From JALYYC01 sp039922495 (GTDB lineage: Bacteria; Chloroflexota; Dormibacteria; CF-121): a stretch of DNA of 64,000 nt. A program made the position numbers and the translations under genes. The stretch covers positions 149,834 through 213,833 of the forward strand of contig JBDTEO010000019.1 of assembly GCA_039922495.1 (NCBI GenBank). Reading direction: 5' to 3'. The notes under the pieces were generated by a model that made no database searches, was not told where the DNA came from, and saw nothing but the letters and a program-made list of their open reading frames with translations. Below are positions 1-12,841 of this stretch, piece by piece; position 1 is the first letter of the stretch, and every line of letters starts with the position of its first letter.

Positions 1-1
1 G

Positions 2-658
2 GAACCGGCGGTCGAGCAGGCGGTGCGCGACGCGATTGCCGTCTATGAGCGATTGGGGGCCACCATCGAGGAGGTCAGCCTGCCGCATAGCGACGTCGCC
101 TTACCCGCCTACTACATCATCGCGCCGGCCGAGGCGAGCTCGAACCTGGCCCGGTACGACGGCGTCCGGTACGGCCTCCAGGCCGAGGGCGGCCGCAACG
201 TCATCGAGGAGTACGAGCTGACGCGCCAGCAGGGCTTTGGCGCCGAGGTCAAGCGCCGCATCATGCTCGGGACGTACGCGTTGAGTTCAGGCTACTACGA
301 CGCCTTCTACCTGAAAGCGCAGAAAGTCCGCACCCTGATCATCGAGGACTTCAAGCGCGCCTTTGAGAAAGTCGACGCCCTGCTCGGCGCAACCTCGCCG
401 ACGGTGGCGTTTCCCCTCGGTGCCAAAACTCAGGACCCGGTCGCCATGTACTTGAACGACATCATTACCATCCCGGCCAACCTCGGAAATGTCTGCGGTA
501 TCTCGATTCCCTGCGGGCTCGCCGGGAACCTGCCGATCGGCCTGCAGGTGATTGCGCCCGGCTTCCGTGAGGACGTCGCGTTGCGGGTCGCCTATGCGTT
601 TGAGTCGGCGACCGACTTCCACCGCGCCCGCTCGCCGCTGATCGGAGCCGCCGCATGA
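2..658 (+). CDS. gatA: Aspartyl/glutamyl-tRNA amidotransferase subunit A, C-terminal part
   Basis: The reading frame is open from the window edge, so the gene is truncated 5' and only about 218 residues are visible. It matches the C-terminal third of the amidase-signature subunit GatA, with the family segments VSLPHSDVALPAYYIIAPAE, ASSNLARYDGVRYG and NLGNVCGISIPCG. The Ser-cisSer-Lys catalytic part lies outside the window. GatA releases ammonia from glutamine for transamidation of mischarged Glu-tRNA(Gln)/Asp-tRNA(Asn). Its TGA stop overlaps the gatB ATG (ATGA), so gatA and gatB are translationally coupled. The internal GTG at 23 is not the real start. Confidence 0.95.
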   Translation, partial: EPAVEQAVRDAIAVYERLGATIEEVSLPHSDVALPAYYIIAPAEASSNLARYDGVRYGLQAEGGRNVIEEYELTRQQGFGAEVKRRIMLGTYALSSGYYDAFYLKAQKVRTLIIEDFKRAFEKVDALLGATSPTVAFPLGAKTQDPVAMYLNDIITIPANLGNVCGISIPCGLAGNLPIGLQVIAPGFREDVALRVAYAFESATDFHRARSPLIGAAA

Positions 659-2103
659 TCGCCACAAAATACGAAGTTGTCGTCGGGCTCGAAGTCCACG
701 CCCAGATCAAGACCGAGAGCAAGATGTTCTGCGGCTGCTCGACGGACTACCTGGTGGCGGCGCCCAACGCGAACACCTGCCCGGTGTGCCTCGCCCTTCC
801 GGGCGCGCTGCCGGTGATCAATAAGAAGGCGGTCGAGGCGACGATCCGGACCGCGATCGCGCTGCACTGCGAGATCCCGGAGTTTTCCAAGTTCGATCGC
901 AAGAATTACTTCTATCCAGACCTGCCCAAGGGCTACCAGATCTCGCAGTACGACCTGCCCTTCAGCCGCAACGGCTACCTGGAGTTCGATCTCAAGGGCG
1001 TGCCCGGCCGGTGCGGCATCACCCGCGTCCACCTCGAAGAAGACACGGGCAAGCTGCTCCACGCCGGCGATATCGAGCAGGCGCAGTCGTCGCTGGTCAA
1101 TCTCAATCGCGCCGGGGTGCCGCTGATGGAAATCGTCTCCGAGCCGGACCTCCGCAGTGCCGACGAAGCGCGCGAGTACGTCGTGCGCTTGCGCGCCATT
1201 CTCCAGTACATCGGCGTCAATGACGGGAACATGGAGTCAGGCCAGCTGCGGTGCGACGCCAACGTCTCTTTGCGACCGCCCGGGCAGCAGGAGTTCGGCA
1301 CCAAGGTCGAGGTCAAGAACATGAACTCGTTCCGAGCGATTCACCGCGCGATCGAGTACGAGATCGGGCGGCAGACCGAGGTGCTCGACGCCGGCGGCCG
1401 GCTCGCCCAGGAAACGCGCGGTTGGAACGATGGTCGGGGCCTGACTGTCTCGCAGCGAAGCAAGGAATTCGCCGAAGACTACCGCTACTTTCCGGAGCCG
1501 GACCTGCCGCCGCTGGAGGTCAGCCGGGCATGGGTGGCCGAGATCAAGGCCAGTCTCCCCGAGCTCCCCGCGGCGCGGCGTGACCGGCTGGTCGCCGACT
1601 TCGGCCTCTCCGCCTACGACGCCTCGGTGCTGACCTCATCCAAGCCGATGGCCGAGTACTTCGAGGAAGCCGTCCAGCTCGGCGCTCCAGCCAAGGCCGC
1701 GGCCAACTGGATCCTCGGCGACTTCAGCCGCTTCCTCAATGCCGATCACAAGGAGATCCAGGACTCGGCCATCAAGCCGGCCCATCTCCAGCAGCTGATC
1801 GCGCTGGTCGAGTCGGGCGTCATCAGCGGCAAGATGGCGAAGCAGTCCTTTGACGAGATGTATCGGGCGGCGGATCCAGCCCCGACCCTCGATGCGGCCA
1901 GGCGCACGCGGCAGATCAGCGGTGACTCCGAGCTGGAGGCGATCGTCGACCAGGTGATCGCGCAGAATCCAAAGTCGGTCAGTGACTTTAAAGCCGGCAA
2001 GCAGCCGGCGCTGATGTTCCTCATGGGCCAGGCGATGAAGCTCTCCCGGGGTCGCGCCAACCCGGAACGGCTGACCGCCCTCCTCCGCGAGAAAATCAGC
2101 TAG
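655..2103 (+). CDS. gatB: Aspartyl/glutamyl-tRNA amidotransferase subunit B
   Basis: 482 residues, the usual length for GatB. The N-terminal YEVVVGLEVHAQ is the family signature. It is followed by a Cys cluster (FCGCS, then CPVC about 20 residues later), which binds zinc in this family, and by DLPKGYQISQYDLP of the kinase/transamidation core. The last ~150 residues form the YqeY-like helical tail that contacts tRNA (IKPAHLQQLIALVESG region). GatB activates Glu/Asp on tRNA with ATP, using ammonia from GatA. It starts in the ATGA overlap with gatA. No gatC is visible here; it may lie upstream of the window. Confidence 0.97.
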   Translation: MIATKYEVVVGLEVHAQIKTESKMFCGCSTDYLVAAPNANTCPVCLALPGALPVINKKAVEATIRTAIALHCEIPEFSKFDRKNYFYPDLPKGYQISQYDLPFSRNGYLEFDLKGVPGRCGITRVHLEEDTGKLLHAGDIEQAQSSLVNLNRAGVPLMEIVSEPDLRSADEAREYVVRLRAILQYIGVNDGNMESGQLRCDANVSLRPPGQQEFGTKVEVKNMNSFRAIHRAIEYEIGRQTEVLDAGGRLAQETRGWNDGRGLTVSQRSKEFAEDYRYFPEPDLPPLEVSRAWVAEIKASLPELPAARRDRLVADFGLSAYDASVLTSSKPMAEYFEEAVQLGAPAKAAANWILGDFSRFLNADHKEIQDSAIKPAHLQQLIALVESGVISGKMAKQSFDEMYRAADPAPTLDAARRTRQISGDSELEAIVDQVIAQNPKSVSDFKAGKQPALMFLMGQAMKLSRGRANPERLTALLREKIS

Positions 2104-3331
2104 TGCAGCTGACGGTCGGCGAGCTCGCCCATGGTGGGGCGGCGGTCGCCCGCATCGACGGCCGGGTGGTCTTCGTGGAGGGTGCGCTGCCCGGCGAGAC
2201 CGTCGAGGCGGAGGTCACCCATCGCCGCAAGGACTTCTGGCGCGCCCAGGCGACGACGGTGCTGGACGCGGCCGTTACCCGCGTCGACCCACCCTGCCCG
2301 TATTTCAGGGCGGGCTGCGGCGGCTGCCAGCTGCAGCACCTCGACTACGCCGAGCAGCTGGCCCAGAAGCGCCTCGTGCTCTGGCGCCAGCTGGGCCGGG
2401 CTCACCTGGACGTCCCGATCGACCGGATCGAGGTCCTCGGGATGGCGGATCCGTGGCGCTACCGGCTGCGTGGAGAGTTCCATGTCCTGCGGCGCGGTGG
2501 CGAGGTCAGCCTCGGCTTCTTTCGCAAGCACACCTACCAGACGCTGCCGATCGACGCCTGCCTGATCCACGCCGAGGTAATCGAGCGCGCGCTGCCCGCC
2601 TTCGCTCGCGCGGCCGAGCACAAGGACGCGTCCCGGGTGACGGCGCTGCAGTTCACCTGGGCACCGGGGACGAGCGATCTCCTCTGGGCTCCGTATCCGC
2701 CCGGCTCGGCCGATCCCGGGTTCGGCCTGCGGGCGGCCGGCGGGGTCCCGGAGCTCAACCTCAATGACGACTCCGTGGGCATCATCGACGACGGCCGGCA
2801 CTTCCGGGTGCGGCCGGAGGCCTTCGTCCAGGTCAACGCCCGCCAGCGTGACGTGCTTTACGCGCGCGCGATCGCCCTGGCCGCGCCGGAGCGCCGCGAC
2901 CTGGTCGTCGATGCCTATGCCGGCATCGGCATGCTCAGCGCGCGCCTCGCGGCCAGGGCCGGATCGGTCATCTGCCTCGAAGGGAGCCCATACGCGGTGC
3001 GCCTGGGCGAGCTGAACATGCAGCTGAACGGTGTCGACAACGTCCGCTACCTGCGCGGCCGGGTCGAGGAGACGATGGCGCGAATCGACTCGCCGATCGA
3101 TGTCCTGGTGCTCGATCCGCCTCGCGCCGGCTGCCTCCCGGCCGCCGTCGAGGCGATGCTCAAGGCGTCGCCGGCCCGCATCATCTATGTGTCCTGCGAG
3201 CCATCCACGCTGGCCCGCGATCTAGAACGTCTGTGCGCGGCCGGAGGCTATACCCTGAGGGAGGTGGCGCTCGTCGATATGTTTCCGCAGACCTATCACA
3301 TGGAAGTCGTCGCGCGCCTCGACCGCAGCGC

Positions 3332-3335
<4 letters not shown>
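2103..3335 (+). CDS. TRAM-domain class I SAM-dependent RNA (uracil-5)-methyltransferase, RlmD/TrmA type
   Basis: 410 residues. An N-terminal TRAM domain (about 1-60) is followed by the iron-sulfur motif C65-x6-C72-x2-C75 (CPYFRAGCGGC) and a later Cys in IDACLIH, which resembles the 4Fe-4S site of RlmD. The C-terminal Rossmann domain has VDAYAGIGMLSARLA for SAM binding, VLDPPRAGC, and the catalytic-loop motif YVSCEPSTLARDL. It methylates uracil-5 in rRNA or tRNA; which position cannot be told from sequence alone. The GTG start at 2103 overlaps the last base of the gatB stop. Its stop overlaps the dnaE ATG by four bases. Confidence 0.9.
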
Positions 3336-6885
<3,550 letters not shown>

Positions 6886-6889
<4 letters not shown>

Positions 6890-7419
6890 CCCAGACCGAT
6901 CCGCGGCGTCAGCGCCTGCAGCTGGTACACGACGATCAGGACGATCACCAGGCTGACCCCGGCCGCCACCGGGGCCCAGTCGAACTGGCCCGAGCGCTTG
7001 GGCAGCCGGCCTCGGAAGGGGCGGGCAAAGGGCTCCGAGAGACGAACCACCATCTGCACCAGCGGATGCCAGGGGTCCATCTTAAAGAACGAGAACAGGA
7101 TGCGGATCAGCAGGATCAGGATCAGCAGCTGCAGCACGCTCTCCACGATCCCGTAGACCGCCCCGACGATGTCGCCCGAGATGATCAGCGCCCGCAGCGC
7201 GTAGAGCAGCAGGATGCCGACAAAGGGGGAGAAGTCCATGCCGCCCAGCGGCGGCAGCACGCGGCGGATCGGATCGAGGAACCAATCGGTGGCGCGGGTC
7301 AGGATCCGGCCGAATTCCGTGTACAGCATCCCCGGAAAGTACGAAAGGATGACGCGCACGATGATCAGCAGGATGAACAGATAGATGATGGTGGCGACCA
7401 GCGAAGCACCAGGGAACAT
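6886..7419 (-). CDS. YggT family integral membrane protein (two YggT repeats)
   Basis: 177 residues with two copies of the YggT hydrophobic unit: LVATIIYLFILLIIVRVILS then FGRILTRATDWFLDPIRRVLPP, and LQLLILILLIRILFSFF then LVQMVVRLSEPFARPFRG. At least four membrane helices are expected. YggT proteins sit in the membrane and have been linked to osmotic shock, division or envelope functions in other bacteria; the exact role is unknown. The gene follows the VWA operon after 20 bp, but that gap holds its own TAGACT -10 box 8 nt before the ATG, so it may also be transcribed separately. Its 3' end overlaps convergent dnaE. Confidence 0.85.
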
Positions 7420-7427
7420 CGGTCGCT

Positions 7428-7433
7428 AGTCTA
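7428..7433 (-). promoter_or_regulatory. Putative -10 box TAGACT of the YggT gene (leaderless spacing)
   Basis: On the minus strand TAGACT lies 8 nt before the ATG at 7419. The same hexamer stands 6 nt before lgt and 6 nt before the MFS gene. No clear -35 box is visible. If functional, transcription would start at or next to the start codon. Confidence 0.4.
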
Positions 7434-7439
7434 CGGGCA

Positions 7440-10151
7440 TCAGCGGCGGCGGCGACGGGCGAGCAGCTCGCCGGTCGGGTCGTCGGGTGGCTTCGGTGGC
7501 GTTGGCGGCCGCGCGGCACGGGCGGCCCGGACGTCGGCGACGCGCTCACGGAGGCGGGTGACGGTCGCCTCCACCGGAGCCGGCGCAACCGGCGTCGCCG
7601 CCGGCTGCATCGCCGCCCGCCAGGCCGGGGCATCCTCGAGCCGGAAGATCAGCCGGCGGAGGGCGACGTCGATCGGGAACAGGAGGATGGCGAGCACGAG
7701 GAGGACCTCGGCGATGGGTTGCGACGCCTGGACGCTGGGGACGGGGACCCTGAAGACCTGAGCGAGGTCGGTCAGGACCACCCCGCCGCCGGCCCGGGCG
7801 ATGGCGCGCAGCGTGGCCAGGTCGGTGCCGAGGTCACGGTACTCGGGGGAGTAGGGGACGACCAGGCCGGTCGTGTTGGTGTGCGCGACGACGCCGCCGG
7901 CCGACTCGGTCACATGCAGCAGGTAGCTCCCGACCTGGTCGGTGGGGAGATCGCCTTCGAAGCGCCCGGGACCGGTCGGCGCCAGCGGCAGCTGCCGGTC
8001 GGCGAGGTCGGGCGTCACGGCACTGACGGTGACCGTCGCCCCCGAAATCGGTAGCGCGGTCACCAGCAGGTGGGTGTGGTCACCCTGGACCTGGGTCTCG
8101 ACCTGGAGCGCGGGGTCACCCGGCTGGGGCAGGCTGTAGCGGATCATGTCGCCGAAGAAGAGGTTGGCCGACGGCCAGCGTAAGAGATCCGCGGTCCAGC
8201 GCCCCTGCGCATCGCTGGTCCACGCCACCACCCGGCCGAGCCCGTACTGCCAGCTGGCCAGCAGGGGATCGCCCTGCGGGCTCTTGAGGACGATGTCGGC
8301 AGCCGCGCGGGGCGTGGTCGCGATGTAGCCGGTCAACGCCGGGAAGCCGGTGAGCGGGATGCCCGGCAGGACATTGGCGAGCGAGCTGAGCCGCGGCGCA
8401 ATCGCGCCCTCGACGATCCATGGTTTCAGCGCCTCGCGCGTTTCCTTGAGGAAGATCTGGGGCACGTCGCTCAGGCTGTTGCTCTGATAGAAGCGACCGT
8501 GGCCCCAGCCCGCCATCGCCTGCAGGCCGGCGGCGTCGGCGCCGTTGGCCCCGATGGCGACGGTCGACACGGTGATGCCGTGCCCGTGGATCCGGTCGAT
8601 CACCGGCTGGTAGTTATCCGCGGCGTCGCCGTCGCCGAGCAGGATGATGTGCTTGATCGACGCCGTCGTGTGGCTCAGGGCCTGGTCCGCGGCGTTGAGG
8701 TCGGGGCTGTAGCTCGGGGGGTCACCCAGGGTCATCGCGTTGATCTGCGCCTTGACCTTGGCCTTGTCGCTGAGCGGACCGAGCGGCACCACGACGTTGC
8801 CCATGGCGCCATTGGTGACGCCGACCTTGTCTTTTGGCGTCAGCTGGTCGATCACCGCGTCGGCCGCGCCGCGCACGATCTGGTCACCCTGGCCGCTTTC
8901 GCTCGATTCCAGGACCAGCATGACAGCGACGGGCGGCTTCTGCATGTCCTGGGGCAACTCGATCTGCACCGGGAGGGCGGTCTCGAGCGCCGTCCCGGCG
9001 TAGCCACCCGGGCCGTAACTGTCGCTTCCGCCGATCACCACCAGGCCCATCCCGAGGTCACGCACCGACGCCTGCAGCAGGCTCATCGCGTCCGGGCCGA
9101 GGCTGCTGGCCGAGAGATTGACGAGGACGACCGCCTGGTAGGCGGCGAGGTCGGCGGCCGAGCGGGGCAGCGCCGCCGGTCCGACCGTGGTGCTGGTGAT
9201 CCCGGTGGAGTGGAGGGCCGACTCGAGGCTGCGAGCGTCCCCGGGCGTCGCCTCGACGACCAGGACGCGTGGCGGTCCGACCACCTGGATCAGCGCCTCG
9301 CCGAGGTTGTTCTCCGCGTACGTATCTTTGACCGGGTCGATCACGACCCGGACGGCGTGGAATCCCGGGTCGGCGGGCCGGACCAGCTGGCTCACGGTCG
9401 TCTCGCCGACCGGGAGATCGAGGTTGACGGTGCTGATCAGCGTGCGATCGAGATACCAGCGCACGGTGGCCGGCGTCGCGGTGTTGCTGACAATGATCGC
9501 GCCGACCGTGGCTTGCTCGCCCTGGGCCAGCCCTCGCGGCGCGCTCAGCCGGTCGACGTACGCCTCGACCCCAATCGGGACCTGGAGGGGAACCGTGTCG
9601 ACACGCACCCCCTCGGCCTGAAGCAGCCGCGCCTCCCCGACCGCGTCGCCGAGATTCGCGCGCCCATCCGAGACCAGCACGATATGCCGGCGGCGATCGA
9701 CGGGCAGGATCGATCCGGCCAGCCGCAGCGCGGTGGCGATGTCGGTGTAATGCGGGTTGGGCTGGCTCTGGAACTCGCGAAATTGCGGGTCGGCGCCGAC
9801 CCCGACCTCGACCTGTGGGTCGCGGCCGTAGCTCAGGACTCCGGCCTGATCGTCGCCGTGGCGCGCCGCCAGGATGGCGCGCACCGTGATCGCCTCGCGA
9901 TCGAGGGCGCTCTGGACGCTGGCGGACAGGTCCGCCGCCACCATCACCGACTGCGCGGCGGGGGTCGTCTGAAGTTGGGCGCCGGCCAGGGAGGCGGTCA
10001 GCAGCAGGACGATCAGTGCCCGGATGACGAGCGAGATCCGGGCGCGGCGGGGCGGCAGCGGTGGTGGGAGCCGCAGCCAGGTGGCGACGATGATCGCCAG
10101 CGCCAGGATGCCCGCCCCCAGCAAGAGGGGGCGGGTGAGCTCAAAGCCCAC
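7440..10151 (-). CDS. Large membrane protein with two von Willebrand A domains and a glutamine-amidotransferase-like fold
   Basis: 903 residues. Two N-terminal membrane helices (about 8-27 and 39-58) precede a first VWA domain with the MIDAS sequence DLSAS. A class-I amidotransferase-like segment follows around residue 290 (VLVVEATPGDARSLESAL; VVIGGSDSYGPGGYAGT). A second VWA-like domain comes next, in which the MIDAS Asp is replaced by Glu (LVLESSES). A beta-rich part, a third helix around 815-833 (VLLVLAILLFPIDVAL) and a basic Pro-rich cytoplasmic tail ending in RRRRR complete it. It is the last gene of the MoxR operon and overlaps the BatA-like gene by 11 bp. VWA proteins of this kind act as scaffolds for MoxR ATPases; the substrate is unknown. 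Confidence 0.8.
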   Translation of the reverse strand: MGFELTRPLLLGAGILALAIIVATWLRLPPPLPPRRARISLVIRALIVLLLTASLAGAQLQTTPAAQSVMVAADLSASVQSALDREAITVRAILAARHGDDQAGVLSYGRDPQVEVGVGADPQFREFQSQPNPHYTDIATALRLAGSILPVDRRRHIVLVSDGRANLGDAVGEARLLQAEGVRVDTVPLQVPIGVEAYVDRLSAPRGLAQGEQATVGAIIVSNTATPATVRWYLDRTLISTVNLDLPVGETTVSQLVRPADPGFHAVRVVIDPVKDTYAENNLGEALIQVVGPPRVLVVEATPGDARSLESALHSTGITSTTVGPAALPRSAADLAAYQAVVLVNLSASSLGPDAMSLLQASVRDLGMGLVVIGGSDSYGPGGYAGTALETALPVQIELPQDMQKPPVAVMLVLESSESGQGDQIVRGAADAVIDQLTPKDKVGVTNGAMGNVVVPLGPLSDKAKVKAQINAMTLGDPPSYSPDLNAADQALSHTTASIKHIILLGDGDAADNYQPVIDRIHGHGITVSTVAIGANGADAAGLQAMAGWGHGRFYQSNSLSDVPQIFLKETREALKPWIVEGAIAPRLSSLANVLPGIPLTGFPALTGYIATTPRAAADIVLKSPQGDPLLASWQYGLGRVVAWTSDAQGRWTADLLRWPSANLFFGDMIRYSLPQPGDPALQVETQVQGDHTHLLVTALPISGATVTVSAVTPDLADRQLPLAPTGPGRFEGDLPTDQVGSYLLHVTESAGGVVAHTNTTGLVVPYSPEYRDLGTDLATLRAIARAGGGVVLTDLAQVFRVPVPSVQASQPIAEVLLVLAILLFPIDVALRRLIFRLEDAPAWRAAMQPAATPVAPAPVEATVTRLRERVADVRAARAARPPTPPKPPDDPTGELLARRRRR

Positions 10152-11967
10152 GGTGGAAGGCCAGCCACTCCGTGGCGATCAGGCCGAGCGCGGCGAGCGC
10201 GATCCAGGGCCAGATCTCGAGCTGTCCATGGTGGGCGGGATGGAGCGCACCGGTCGTCCGGGTCGGGGGGAGGGTCAGCCGGTCCGGCGGCTTCAGCTGG
10301 GACACCGTGGCGGAGAACAAATTGACGCTGAACCAGGAGCGGTTCGTCTTGCCGGCCACAACCTGGTCGACGGTGTAGACGCCGGTCAGGTCAGTGTCGG
10401 CGAAGCTGGCGATCGCTCCCGGCGCCAGGGAGCGGTGGCTGCCATCCGGACGGGTCACGGTCAGGGACGTGGCGGCCGCGTCGGGGACCAGCGTGACGGC
10501 CTGATCGGGCTGGACGCTCCGACTGGGCACGCTCGACGGCAGCATCCACTCGCTCAGGTTCTGCATCAGGATCGGGAACGCGATTCGCAGCGGCAGGTCC
10601 GACTCATGCAGGTCGAAGCCGATCAGCACCTGCCGGTAGGGCTCGTCCCGAACCAGCACCAGCGGCGTTTGCAGGCTGGTGAGCAGCGCCCGACCGAAGG
10701 CGGAGGCGCGCAAATCCTGGCTGCGCGCGACATGGACATCCTGCAGGTCGACATTGGCGAGCAGGGGATCGCCGGCATCGCCGGCCCGCACGCGGCCGAC
10801 GCCCACGGCGGTGCCACCAGCCAGCGCGCGGCCGGGGGGTGGGTCGAGCACGATCAACGGGCTCACCGGAAGGACGGTCGGTTCGAACCGATCGAAGACC
10901 GTCATGGCATAGGCGCCGCCGGGCCGGTAGGCGGCGGGCGCGATCACATCCAGCTGCAGGTCGGACCGAAGCCGGAGCGCTTGCTCGAGGAAGACGTTGC
11001 CGGGCGTCACCAGCAGGACGCGGAAGGCACGCGGGGTCCGCGCCACCGCCGTGGCGGCGTCGTCGAGCGCGAAGATGTCGCCGCCCACGATCCGGGCGCT
11101 CACAGTACTGGCGTCGGCCGCGACCGGGAACGCCAGGTCCTGCGCCTGTCCGCCCTTGAGCAAGACGGGGCGCACATCGATCAGCCGGCCGTCCGCGCGC
11201 CACTCGATGCTGACTGTGCGCGCCTGTTGGCCGTAGTTCTGGACGTGCAGCGTGGCGGCGCGGTTCTGGGCGCTGGTGCGGACCGTGAGCGAGGTCAGCG
11301 CGACGTTCTCCCCGGAGACGCCAACGCGGTGGTATTCAACCGGAAACGGGAGGCCGGCGCCGAAGGCCGCCCGCAGGGGGTCGACGATGCCGTCACTGTA
11401 AAGATAGGCGCGCGCATCATCGCCCGCGCGAACAAGACCCGATGCGAGGGCCAGCGCCGCGGAGAGGTCAGCCGTCCCGTTGCTCGCGGTGATCGCGTCC
11501 AGCGCCCGGTGGAGCGTCTCCCGGTCGCCGACCGCGGAGGCGGCGATGCGGGAGGTTGGGGCGACGACGATCAGCGTCAGCCGGTCGGCGGGTCCGAGCT
11601 GGTCGATGATGGCGGCGACCTGGCGCTTCGCCTCGCCAAATCGGGAAGGCGAGACATCGGTTGCCTGCATCGAGGCCGAGGCGTCGAGCAGCATGATGCT
11701 GTGGCGCGCGAGGGTGGCGCTGGCGGGCAGGACGGGCTGAATCGCCGCGGCGACCAGGGCGGCGGCCGCGAGGAGTTGCAGCAGCAGGAGCCAGCTCGGC
11801 CGCAGCCGCTGCCAGGGCACGTTGGCCTGACGGTCTCGGATCTGATCGGGCCACAGGTGCAGGGCCGGCACCACCCGGGTTGGGCGCCGGATTCGCAAGA
11901 AGTACAGGGCGACGATGGCCGGCAAGGTGATCGCGAAAACGGCGGCGGCCGGTGCCAGGAGCGTCAT
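10141..11967 (-). CDS. BatA-like membrane protein with von Willebrand A domain
   Basis: 608 residues. The N-terminus is the BatA-type double membrane segment (about 8-24 and 58-78) with FLRIRRPTRVVPALHLWP between. The VWA domain follows, with MIDAS LLDASASM at 95-99. The middle is beta-rich with another amidotransferase-like stretch (FRVLLVTPGNVFLEQALRLR). A final membrane helix (WIALAALGLIATEWLAFH) is near residue 590. It overlaps DUF58 by four bases and the next VWA gene by 11, so all are co-translated. Inferred role: membrane partner of the MoxR ATPase encoded upstream. Confidence 0.8.
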   Translation of the reverse strand: MTLLAPAAAVFAITLPAIVALYFLRIRRPTRVVPALHLWPDQIRDRQANVPWQRLRPSWLLLLQLLAAAALVAAAIQPVLPASATLARHSIMLLDASASMQATDVSPSRFGEAKRQVAAIIDQLGPADRLTLIVVAPTSRIAASAVGDRETLHRALDAITASNGTADLSAALALASGLVRAGDDARAYLYSDGIVDPLRAAFGAGLPFPVEYHRVGVSGENVALTSLTVRTSAQNRAATLHVQNYGQQARTVSIEWRADGRLIDVRPVLLKGGQAQDLAFPVAADASTVSARIVGGDIFALDDAATAVARTPRAFRVLLVTPGNVFLEQALRLRSDLQLDVIAPAAYRPGGAYAMTVFDRFEPTVLPVSPLIVLDPPPGRALAGGTAVGVGRVRAGDAGDPLLANVDLQDVHVARSQDLRASAFGRALLTSLQTPLVLVRDEPYRQVLIGFDLHESDLPLRIAFPILMQNLSEWMLPSSVPSRSVQPDQAVTLVPDAAATSLTVTRPDGSHRSLAPGAIASFADTDLTGVYTVDQVVAGKTNRSWFSVNLFSATVSQLKPPDRLTLPPTRTTGALHPAHHGQLEIWPWIALAALGLIATEWLAFHRGL

Positions 11968-12839
11968 CGGAGCAGACCGACCTGCCGCAGTGTCCGCGCC
12001 ACCATGTCCTCCAGCGGCTGGTCGGTCGAGAGACGCGCGAAGCGGAGGCCGCGTCGGTGCGCCGCCTGCTCGATCTCGTTGCTGCGCCGGGCGAGGGCTT
12101 TCAGATAGGCGGCCTGGGTCAGCGGGGTCGCGGTGAATTCGCGTTCGATCCCGGACTCAGCGTCCCGCAGGCGGGCATCCCCGGACCAGTCCGGCGCGAT
12201 CTCCTGGGGGGCGAGGAGCTGGAGCACCGCGCCTTCCTGGCGCGCCCGCTGCAGGGCCGCAATCGCCGGGTCGATGGCGGCCTCGCCGAGGCCGTCGCTG
12301 ATGAGCACGCTCATCCCGGGGCGCTGCCGAGCGATCGGCCAGGTCAGGCGCGCGTAATCGGTCACCCCGCCGACCGGGAACGACTGCAGCCGCGCGAACA
12401 GCTCGGGCGCCGCGCGGCGGCCGCGATAGGGCGCGCCGCCTGCCGTCAGGGCGTCGGCGAAGACGGTCAGCCGGACCCGATCAAGGGCGGCCAGCGCGAC
12501 GAACGCGATCGCCCCGGCCAGCTGCCTGGCGACCAGCGCCTTGTTGGGCGTCCCCCAATCCATCGAGCCGCTGAGATCGACGAAGAGACTGAGCGGCAGC
12601 TCCTCCTCGGCGACGAACAGCCGGAGCATGAAGCGATCGAGGCGCGCGTAAGCGTTCCAATCGATCAGGCGGAAATCGTCACCCGGGCTGTAGTTCCGGA
12701 AGTCGGCGAACTCCACCGAGCGGCCGCGGCGCCGGGAGCGACGCTCGCCCCCCATCTGGCCACTGACCGCGCGCCGCACCCGCAACGCCAGCGCCTCGAG
12801 CCGGCGGAGCGTGGCCGGCTCCAGCAAGGGTGGCGCCAT
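11964..12839 (-). CDS. DUF58 domain protein (VWA-like MoxR partner)
   Basis: 291 residues. It carries the DUF58 signature EFADFRNYSPGDDFRLIDW (about 43-61), followed by the VWA-like LFVDLSGSMDWG with D88-x-S-x-S. The start is two bases after the MoxR stop. DUF58 proteins are almost always encoded beside MoxR AAA+ ATPases and are presumed adaptors between the ATPase and membrane VWA proteins; that is family knowledge and no biochemical role is shown here. Confidence 0.9.
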   Translation of the reverse strand: MAPPLLEPATLRRLEALALRVRRAVSGQMGGERRSRRRGRSVEFADFRNYSPGDDFRLIDWNAYARLDRFMLRLFVAEEELPLSLFVDLSGSMDWGTPNKALVARQLAGAIAFVALAALDRVRLTVFADALTAGGAPYRGRRAAPELFARLQSFPVGGVTDYARLTWPIARQRPGMSVLISDGLGEAAIDPAIAALQRARQEGAVLQLLAPQEIAPDWSGDARLRDAESGIEREFTATPLTQAAYLKALARRSNEIEQAAHRRGLRFARLSTDQPLEDMVARTLRQVGLLR

Positions 12840-12841
12840 GC

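Noticed and set aside
8499..10325. 608-codon plus-strand frame inside the VWA genes
   Set aside because: Composition is a GC-rich shadow (Arg/Asp/Gly/His repeats) with no domain; the minus-strand genes have clear VWA motifs.
10024..12108. 694-codon plus-strand frame antisense to BatA/DUF58
   Set aside because: Same reason: low-information antisense frame over well-supported genes.
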